NCBI GenBank assembly: GCA_934133015.1
Contig: CAKPAQ010000023.1
Coordinates: forward strand, 1-9,552
DNA: 9,552 nucleotides
Source of the DNA: an uncultured Bacilli bacterium
GTDB taxonomy: Bacteria > Bacillota_I > Bacilli_A > RF39 > UBA660
Direction of reading: 5' to 3'
Each line of letters begins with the position of its first letter. Position 1 is the first letter of the stretch. Position numbers and translations under genes: made by a program. The notes beneath the pieces were generated by a model that saw only the letters and a program-made list of their open reading frames with translations, searched no databases and was not told the origin of the DNA. Of the stretch, positions 4,998 through 9,552 are shown in pieces.

Positions 4998-6473
4998 ATG
5001 GATAAAAAAGAATTAATAAAAAATATAGCGCTGAGAACTGGAGGAGATATCTATCTTGGGATAGTAGGTGCTGTAAGAACAGGTAAAAGTACTTTTATTA
5101 AGAAAGTTGTAGAAAACTTAATTGTTCCTAACATTGAAGATGAATATGAAAGAAAACGAGCATTAGATGAAGTGCCTCAAAGTGCAGCAGGTAAAACAAT
5201 TATGACAACTGAACCTAAATTCGTACCTAATAATGCTGCCAAAGTACATATAGATGATTTTGATTGTAATATCCGTTTAATTGATTGTGTAGGTTATCTA
5301 ATTGATAATGCCAAAGGTGCTGAAGATGAAAATGGTCCACGACTTGTAAAAACACCTTGGTATGATGATCCTATTCCGTTTAGTGAGGCAGCTGAACTTG
5401 GAACAGAAAAAGTAATTAAAGACCATTCGACAATAGGAATTGTTGTTACTACTGACGGCTCTATTGGTGAATTTAATAGAAGTGACTATATAGAAAGTGA
5501 AAATCGTGTCATCAATGAATTAAAAGAATTAGGAAAGCCATTTATTGTAATAGTTAATTCTATTCATCCAATGTTGCCTGATACAGAAAAAATATGTGAA
5601 AAAATAAAAGAGGATCATAATGTACCAGTTCTACCTATGAATATTGAATCAATGAATCAAAAAGATATGTATGATATATTAAGAGAAGCATTGTATGAAT
5701 TCCCGATATTAGAAGTTAAAGTAAATATGCCAGAGTGGATAGCTATACTTAATCCTAAAAATGAAATAAAGAAAAGTTATATTGATGCGATTAGAGAAAG
5801 TGTTGTTGAAATTGATAAATTACGTGATGTTGAAAAAATTAATAATCATTTTATGAATGTTGAAAATATTTCAAAGTCTTATCTATCAGATATAGATCCT
5901 TCTACTGGTGAAGTAACTATTAATTTAGAGGCACCTAGTGAGTTATATAATAAAGTATTATCAGAGATAATTAATATTGATGTTACTAATAAGGCTCAAT
6001 TATTATCATTATTCCAAGACTTTAATGAAGCAAAACGTGAATATGATCAAATTAAATATGCCTTAAAAATGGTTAAGCAAACGGGATATGGGGTTGCATC
6101 TCCTACCTTGGATGATATGAAACTAGATACGCCAGAAATTACTAAACAAGGTCCTAGATATGGAGTTAAATTACGTGCAACGGCACCATCTATTCATATG
6201 ATAAGAGTAGATGTTAATTCTACATTTGAACCTATCATAGGTAGTGAACTACAAAGTAAAGAATTAATAGATTATCTTATGAAAGATAGTGAAAAAGATC
6301 CAAGTAATATTTGGAAAAGTGAAATCTTTGGACGTAGTTTGGATGTAATAGTACAAGAGGGTATTCAATCTAAGATTAGTATGATGCCAGATAACATCAG
6401 ATTTAAACTACAAAACACCTTAACTAAGATTGTTAACAAAGGTTCTAATAACATGATAGCTATTGTTTTATAA
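4998..6473 (+). CDS. spoIVA: Stage IV sporulation protein A (coat basement-layer ATPase)
   Basis: SpoIVA hydrolyses ATP to polymerise irreversibly on the outer forespore membrane, forming the platform for coat assembly and for anchoring the cortex programme; SpoVM places it on the curved membrane. The protein has 491 residues against 492 in B. subtilis, so it is complete. Visible motifs match the known ATPase: Walker A GAVRTGKS (24-31, Lys30), paired threonines T70-T71 in IMTTEPKFVP, and Walker B-type D97 in IRLIDCVGY. The C-terminal third is the conserved polymerisation/localisation region, ending NNMIAIVL. The ribosome binding site is weak (GAGAGTGAG just before the ATG). The gene is monocistronic in appearance: terminator before, separate promoter for the HU gene after. 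Its presence and integrity are the best evidence that the organism sporulates. The spoIVA-HU order is the same as in Bacillus. Confidence 0.98.
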   Translation: MDKKELIKNIALRTGGDIYLGIVGAVRTGKSTFIKKVVENLIVPNIEDEYERKRALDEVPQSAAGKTIMTTEPKFVPNNAAKVHIDDFDCNIRLIDCVGYLIDNAKGAEDENGPRLVKTPWYDDPIPFSEAAELGTEKVIKDHSTIGIVVTTDGSIGEFNRSDYIESENRVINELKELGKPFIVIVNSIHPMLPDTEKICEKIKEDHNVPVLPMNIESMNQKDMYDILREALYEFPILEVKVNMPEWIAILNPKNEIKKSYIDAIRESVVEIDKLRDVEKINNHFMNVENISKSYLSDIDPSTGEVTINLEAPSELYNKVLSEIINIDVTNKAQLLSLFQDFNEAKREYDQIKYALKMVKQTGYGVASPTLDDMKLDTPEITKQGPRYGVKLRATAPSIHMIRVDVNSTFEPIIGSELQSKELIDYLMKDSEKDPSNIWKSEIFGRSLDVIVQEGIQSKISMMPDNIRFKLQNTLTKIVNKGSNNMIAIVL

Positions 6474-6511
6474 AAAAATATCTGTTTTTATGTAAACTTT
6501 TGCTAATAATA

Positions 6512-6540
6512 TTGCTTTTAGTTTTGAAACATGCTATTTT
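6512..6540 (+). promoter_or_regulatory. Promoter for the HU gene
   Basis: TTGCTT (6512-6517) and TATTTT (6535-6540) are 17 nt apart, and the -10 has the TG extension (CATGC-TATTTT). This is the only promoter here with -35, spacing and extended -10 all reasonable, which suits a highly expressed gene. Predicted start of transcription is about 6547. A second -35-like TTGAAA at 6524-6529 has no correctly spaced -10. Confidence 0.55.
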
Positions 6541-6547
6541 ATATATG

Positions 6548-6565
6548 TAAGCATAGTATTGCTTA
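6548..6565 (+). promoter_or_regulatory. 5' leader hairpin of the HU mRNA
   Basis: TAAGCA (6548-6553) and TGCTTA (6560-6565) form a perfect 6-bp stem with a 6-nt loop, placed at the predicted 5' end of the transcript and clear of the GGAGG site at 6577-6581. Such terminal hairpins commonly stabilise abundant mRNAs against 5'-end-dependent decay. Confidence 0.4.
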
Positions 6566-6590
6566 AAAAAATAATTGGAGGTTTTTAAAC

Positions 6591-6863
6591 ATGAAAAAAG
6601 CAGAATTAGTAGAATTAGTAGCTGAAAAAGCTGGATTAACTAAAGCAGATGCAACTCGTGCAATGGATGCTTTATTTGAAGCAATTAAAGGAGCTATGGT
6701 TAAAGGAGATAAAGTAGCTGTTCCTGGATTTGGAACTTTCTCAGTTGGAGAAAGAGCTGCTCGTGAAGGACGTAATCCTCAAACTGGTGCTGTTGTTAAA
6801 ATTGCTGCATGCAAGACTGCTAAATTTAAAGCAGCTTCAGCATTAAAAGACGCTTTAAACTAA
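6591..6863 (+). CDS. hup: DNA-binding protein HU
   Basis: HU is the small, abundant, dimeric nucleoid protein that bends DNA without sequence preference and supports replication, repair and compaction. The 90-residue product is full length: dimerising helices at 3-40, then the beta-arm region with the family signature GFGTFSVGERAAREGRNPQTG (46-66) including the RNPQTG arm tip, and a final helix KAASALKDALN. A cysteine (AACKTAKF) takes the place usually held by serine. GGAGG lies 9 nt before the ATG. Codons are more regular (GCT, GGA, GTT, AAA) and Ala/Gly-richer than in neighbours, as expected of a highly expressed gene. It has its own promoter, a 5' hairpin, tandem TAA TAA stops and a strong terminator, so it is a single-gene unit. 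In B. subtilis the HU gene (hbs) also directly follows spoIVA. Confidence 0.98.
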   Translation: MKKAELVELVAEKAGLTKADATRAMDALFEAIKGAMVKGDKVAVPGFGTFSVGERAAREGRNPQTGAVVKIAACKTAKFKAASALKDALN

Positions 6864-6874
6864 TAAGTACTTTG

Positions 6875-6902
6875 AAGAATGGTTTTACCATTCTTTTTTT
6901 TT
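6875..6902 (+). terminator. Rho-independent terminator after the HU gene
   Basis: AAGAATGGT (6875-6883) pairs perfectly with ACCATTCTT (6887-6895), 9 bp with a tight TTT loop, followed by a run of T through 6902. Confidence 0.93.
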
Positions 6903-6907
6903 GATTA

Positions 6908-6931
6908 TTGTACAATTTTGTACGTTTGTAC
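6908..6931 (+). repeat. Three TTGTAC repeats upstream of cca (possible operator)
   Basis: TTGTAC occurs at 6908-6913, 6918-6923 and 6926-6931. The first and second also make an inverted repeat, GTACAA-TT-TTGTAC (6910-6923). They sit between the HU terminator and the cca promoter, and just before a second TATAAT at 6933-6938 for which the first copy could serve as a -35 at 19 nt. The clustering suggests a regulator site, though AT-rich DNA can produce this by chance. Confidence 0.4.
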
Positions 6932-6961
6932 CTATAATCTTATGCCTTAATTTTATAATTA

Positions 6962-6972
6962 CATGATATACT
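6962..6972 (+). promoter_or_regulatory. Extended -10 promoter for cca
   Basis: CATGATATACT carries TG-N-TATACT (-10 at 6967-6972) without a good -35. The predicted start near 6979 leaves a leader of about 14 nt holding the GGAG site at 6981-6984. TATAAT at 6933-6938 may be a second promoter. Confidence 0.5.
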
Positions 6973-6992
6973 AATTTTGTGGAGATGATTCT

Positions 6993-8087
6993 ATGTTAAA
7001 AAATGCTCTTTTACTTTTAAAAGAAATAGAAAAGCATGGTTTTAAAGCATATATAGTTGGTGGTTTTGTTCGTGATTATGTTTTAGGTATAGAATCACAT
7101 GATGTTGATATTTGTACTAGTGCTAGACCTAAGGATATACATGAAATATTTAAAGATTCATGTCTACCAAATGAAGATTATGGCTCAATGACAGTCATTG
7201 TTAAAAATATTCGTTATGAGATAACTACATTTAGAAGAGAATATTCTTATATTCAAAATAGAAAACCTAATAGATTTGAATTTATAGATGATTTACATGA
7301 AGATTTAAAAAGACGTGATTTTTTGATTAATACGCTTTGTATTGATTCATATGGTAATGTACTTGATATTTTGAATGGTAAGAAAGATTTAGATAATAAA
7401 ATTATTAATACTGTTGGGAATAGTTATGATAGATTTAGTGAAGATGCTTTTAGGATATTAAGAGCGATTAGAATAGCGGCATCACTTAATTTTAGATTGA
7501 GTGATGATGTTGTTCAGTCTATTATAAAAACGAAACATCTACTTAAAAATATTTCTTATGAAAGAAAAAGAGAAGAACTTGATAAGATATTTACATCAGT
7601 TAATGTAAAATATGGAGTCAGTATGTTACTTGATTTAGGACTTGATGATGTACTTGAAATACCTAATTTGAAAAATATTGATAATTTTGATGACTTGATG
7701 GGAGTATGGGCTCAATTATATAATGATGATAGTAAATATAAATTTACTAGTAATGAAAGAAACTTAATCAATAATATTAGAGAAGTATTAAAATTAGATA
7801 ATTATGATAATTATGTTTTATATAAATATGGTTTATATGTAAATAGTGTAGCTGCAGGTATTAAGGGTTTAGATAAGAAAAAAATAACTTTGTTGTATAA
7901 TAGCTTACCTATAAAAAATAAAAAAGATGTAGTGATAAATGGTAAAGATATATCACAATTTTTAAATAAAGAACCAGGTAAATACTTAAAAATAATACTT
8001 GCTGATTTGGAAGATAAGATAGTTGCTGGTAATCTTAATAATGTAAAAGAAGAATTGTTTTCTTATATTTGTAATGTTTATAAGTAG
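6993..8087 (+). CDS. cca: CCA-adding tRNA nucleotidyltransferase
   Basis: Class II nucleotidyltransferase that builds or repairs the 3' CCA end of tRNAs from CTP and ATP. The 364-residue protein opens with the nucleotidyltransferase head: GGFVRD (23-28), the metal-binding DVD (37-39) in HDVDICTSA, and YEITTFRREYSY. These are followed by the ribose-selecting RRDFLINTL (107-115), the nucleotide-template helix EDAFRILRAIR (150-160) and ERKREEL in the neck. The helical body and tail are poorly conserved and the protein is some 30 residues shorter than B. subtilis Cca (about 397), mostly at the C-terminus. Poly(A) polymerase I is the alternative in this superfamily, but Bacillota normally have a CCA enzyme and the gene order (cca upstream of dnaD-nth) agrees with Bacillus. 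It has a separate promoter, and its stop codon lies within its terminator stem. Confidence 0.95.
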   Translation: MLKNALLLLKEIEKHGFKAYIVGGFVRDYVLGIESHDVDICTSARPKDIHEIFKDSCLPNEDYGSMTVIVKNIRYEITTFRREYSYIQNRKPNRFEFIDDLHEDLKRRDFLINTLCIDSYGNVLDILNGKKDLDNKIINTVGNSYDRFSEDAFRILRAIRIAASLNFRLSDDVVQSIIKTKHLLKNISYERKREELDKIFTSVNVKYGVSMLLDLGLDDVLEIPNLKNIDNFDDLMGVWAQLYNDDSKYKFTSNERNLINNIREVLKLDNYDNYVLYKYGLYVNSVAAGIKGLDKKKITLLYNSLPIKNKKDVVINGKDISQFLNKEPGKYLKIILADLEDKIVAGNLNNVKEELFSYICNVYK

Positions 8088-8119
8088 TATTTTGTATGTA
8101 CTACTTATTTGTTTGTGTT
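8082..8119 (+). terminator. Terminator after cca, overlapping its stop codon
   Basis: AAGTAGTA (8082-8089) pairs perfectly with TACTACTT (8099-8106) around a 9-nt loop, followed by a T-rich but interrupted tail (TATTTGTTTGTGTT). The stem contains the cca TAG stop. The interrupted T run implies incomplete termination. Confidence 0.6.
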
Positions 8120-8124
8120 ATAAT
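8114..8124 (+). promoter_or_regulatory. Extended -10 promoter for dnaD-nth
   Basis: TGTGTTATAAT: a perfect TATAAT (8119-8124) with TGTG-N ahead of it, and no good -35 at 17 nt. Transcription would start near 8131; AAAGGAG at 8151-8157 then precedes the dnaD ATG by 8 nt. The promoter partly overlaps the T-rich tail of the cca terminator. Confidence 0.65.
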
Positions 8125-8165
8125 AGTAGGCAGTACATGTCTGATTTTAGAAAGGAGTTGTTAAA

Positions 8166-8834
8166 ATGAAAAGTGGTAAATTAACTGAATTATTAAAAAA
8201 AGGTAATTTTGTGATTCCTTATTATTTATTTCAATTAAGGGATAAATTATCTGTTACACTTGAAGAATTTGTGCTTTTAAGCTATTTGATGAATCAGGGA
8301 AATAAAATTGTTTTTAATTTAGATAAAATTATAACTGATTTAGCCTTTAAACTAGAAGATGTTATGACTATGATTGACTCTTTATCTGAGAAAAAATATT
8401 TGAGTGTTGATGTTATTAAGAATGATAAGGGAATTATGGAAGAGTATATAGTTCTTGATTTATTCTTTGATAAAGTAACAATGTTATTAATGGAAGAAAT
8501 TAACCAAAATAATGAGGTAACTAAAGTTAATGTTTTTGAAAAAATAGAAGAAGAATTTGCTAGACCGCTAACATCTATAGAGTATGAAATTATCAAATCA
8601 TGGTTAGAAAATGGTACTAGCGAAGATTTAGTGTTAGAGGCTTTAAAAGAAGCCGTGTTTAATGGCGTTACTAATCTTAGATATATGGATAAGATATTAT
8701 ATGAATGGACTAAAAAAGGTTATAAATCTAAAGAAGATGTAGAAAAAGGTAAGAATAATTATCGTGAAGAAAAGCAAAAACAAGAAAAACTAGATTTGTT
8801 TGATTATGATTGGTTTGATGATGATGAAGAATAA
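8166..8834 (+). CDS. dnaD: Replication-initiation protein DnaD
   Basis: DnaD acts with DnaB (the Bacillota loader protein) and DnaI to bring the replicative helicase to oriC and to restart forks, and remodels DNA on binding. The 222-residue protein is close to the 232 of B. subtilis. The N-terminal winged-helix oligomerisation domain (DDBH1) covers ~1-110, including IPYYLFQ and the LTLEEFVLLSYL-type helix. The C-terminal DNA-binding domain (DDBH2, ~125-195) has RPLTSIEYEIIKSW, then the family's YxxxIxxxW motif as Y173, I177, W181. A lysine-rich, unstructured stretch and a very acidic tail (FDYDWFDDDEE) end the protein. AAAGGAG sets the start. It overlaps nth by 17 nt; the dnaD-nth pairing is the same in Bacillus. 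Confidence 0.95.
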   Translation: MKSGKLTELLKKGNFVIPYYLFQLRDKLSVTLEEFVLLSYLMNQGNKIVFNLDKIITDLAFKLEDVMTMIDSLSEKKYLSVDVIKNDKGIMEEYIVLDLFFDKVTMLLMEEINQNNEVTKVNVFEKIEEEFARPLTSIEYEIIKSWLENGTSEDLVLEALKEAVFNGVTNLRYMDKILYEWTKKGYKSKEDVEKGKNNYREEKQKQEKLDLFDYDWFDDDEE

Positions 8835-9444
8835 AGTTTCTTTAATAGAAGAATATTTAGATACACTTTATCCTAATCCTCGCTGTGAACTTGATTATGC
8901 TTATGATTATCAACTTTTAATAGCAACTGTTTTAAGTGCACAATGTACTGATAAAAGAGTTAATTCTGTAACAAAGATTTTATGGAACAAATATAATAGT
9001 CTGTATGAACTTAGTGTGGCTGATATTAGTGATGTTGAAAATATTTTAAGACCACTAGGTTCATTTAGGAAAAAGGCTATTTATATAGTAGGTATAGCTA
9101 AAATATTAATAAGTGAATATGATAGTAAAGTTCCTAATGATCGTGTTATTTTAGAATCATTGCCTGGAGTTGGTAGAAAAACAACTAATGTGGTTTTAAG
9201 TAATTTATTTGATTATCCAGCTATAGCTGTTGATACTCATGTGGATAGAGTGAGTAAAAGATTAGGATTAGCTGCTAAAAATGATAGTGTTTTAACAGTA
9301 GAAAATAAATTGATGAAGAAAATTAATAAAAATAATTGGAGTAAAATTCATCATCAATTGGTTTTATTTGGAAGATATAATTGTAAGGCTGTTAATCCTG
9401 ATTGTACAAATTGTAAATTGAAAGAAATATGTAAAAATAAATAA
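8818..9444 (+). CDS. nth: Endonuclease III (DNA glycosylase/AP lyase)
   Basis: Removes oxidised pyrimidines from DNA and cuts the resulting abasic site in base-excision repair. Taking the first of three consecutive ATGs (8818) gives 208 residues, typical of the family (E. coli 211). The helix-hairpin-helix LPGVGRKTTNVV (115-126) carries the catalytic Lys121; the catalytic Asp139 is in AVDTHVDR; and the 4Fe-4S cluster motif C189-x6-C196-x2-C199-x5-C205 is complete. The start is uncertain: 8818, 8821 and 8824 are all ATG, TTG 8800 and ATG 8806 are also in frame, and none has a clear ribosome binding site. All overlap the end of dnaD, so translation is probably coupled to dnaD termination. Two TAA codons in tandem close the gene. 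Confidence 0.95.
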   Translation: MMMKNKVSLIEEYLDTLYPNPRCELDYAYDYQLLIATVLSAQCTDKRVNSVTKILWNKYNSLYELSVADISDVENILRPLGSFRKKAIYIVGIAKILISEYDSKVPNDRVILESLPGVGRKTTNVVLSNLFDYPAIAVDTHVDRVSKRLGLAAKNDSVLTVENKLMKKINKNNWSKIHHQLVLFGRYNCKAVNPDCTNCKLKEICKNK

Positions 9445-9446
9445 TA

Positions 9447-9474
9447 AAAGATTCATAGTGTGATATGAATCTTT
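9447..9474 (+). repeat. Perfect 11-bp hairpin after nth
   Basis: AAAGATTCATA (9447-9457) and TATGAATCTTT (9464-9474) pair perfectly around a 6-nt loop. There is no T run behind it, so it is probably a 3'-end protecting or auxiliary hairpin and not itself the terminator. Its symmetry means it could also serve a convergent transcript. Confidence 0.6.
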
Positions 9475-9477
9475 ATC

Positions 9478-9515
9478 AGAGTGTTGACAAAGTTCAATAC
9501 TCTTTTCTTTTTTTC
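9478..9515 (+). terminator. Rho-independent terminator for dnaD-nth
   Basis: AGAGTGTTGA (9478-9487) pairs with TCAATACTCT (9494-9503), 10 bp with one G-U, around a 6-nt loop, followed by TTTTCTTTTTTTCT. The TTGACA at 9484-9489 looks like a -35 but lies in the stem and has no correctly spaced -10. Confidence 0.85.
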
Positions 9516-9525
9516 TAAAGTATTG

Positions 9526-9531
9526 TATAAT
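9526..9531 (+). promoter_or_regulatory. Promoter -10 reading out of the right edge
   Basis: A perfect TATAAT with TTG directly before it, just past the nth terminator. Transcription would begin near 9538 in a small palindrome (ACCTT-GT-AAGGT, 9533-9544). No ribosome binding site or start codon is visible before the window ends, so the downstream product, protein or RNA, is unknown. Confidence 0.45.
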
Positions 9532-9552
9532 TACCTTGTAAGGTTGCTTATT

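Noticed and set aside
6470..6491. Terminator after spoIVA (ATAAAAA/TTTTTAT)
   Set aside because: The stem is purely A-U with no following T run; spoIVA may simply read into the HU leader.
8294..8596. 100-aa open frame on the - strand
   Set aside because: Antisense shadow inside dnaD; Ser/Ile-rich composition typical of reversed coding sequence.
9484..9512. TTGACA as a -35 for a promoter after nth
   Set aside because: It lies in a terminator stem, and no -10-like hexamer occurs 16-18 nt downstream (that region is a T run).

Overview
This is an AT-rich, tightly packed stretch of bacterial chromosome with every gene on the + strand. The gene content (Der, SpoVIF, SpoIVA, HU, CCA-adding enzyme, DnaD, endonuclease III) points to a low-GC, endospore-forming member of the Bacilli (Bacillota), such as an Erysipelotrichales-, Turicibacter- or RF39-like gut lineage; the exact lineage is inference. 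Standard stop codons work throughout: no gene needs TGA as tryptophan, and none of the twelve visible gene ends uses TGA as stop.

Layout. 1-75 is the 3' end of a gene whose tail resembles Rpn/PD-(D/E)XK putative transposases, closed by a hairpin terminator. 143-580 encodes an unrecognised acidic 145-aa protein. 638-1945 is der, followed with a 1-nt overlap by an unrecognised 132-aa protein. 2405-2599 encodes a 64-aa SHOCT-like protein with its own promoter. 2651-2890 is spoVIF. 2932-4911 is an LtaS-type membrane phosphoglycerol transferase ended by a strong terminator. 4998-6473 is spoIVA, with a sigma-E-like promoter. 6591-6863 is the HU gene with a strong promoter, a 5' hairpin and a terminator. 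6993-8087 is cca. 8166-8834 is dnaD, overlapping nth (to 9444). The right edge holds two hairpins and a promoter reading out of the window.

The order der ... spoIVA-hup ... cca ... dnaD-nth is also the order in Bacillus subtilis, but here the many intervening Bacillus genes are missing. The window is a condensed core: ribosome assembly (Der), nucleoid (HU), tRNA maturation (Cca), replication initiation (DnaD) and DNA repair (Nth), with a sporulation insert (spoVIF, an LtaS paralogue, spoIVA).

No mobile element, CRISPR array, tRNA or rRNA is visible, and no gene-free stretch exceeds 130 bases. The most interesting points are regulatory. Five promoters share an extended -10 element (YRTGNTANNNT) mostly without a good -35. 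A hairpin can hide the spoVIF ribosome binding site only in read-through transcripts. Three TTGTAC copies lie upstream of cca. A palindrome overlaps the spoIVA promoter. I see no clear evidence of a wholly new multi-gene system; the best candidates for undescribed biology are the three small unknown proteins and the LtaS-like gene inside the sporulation block.
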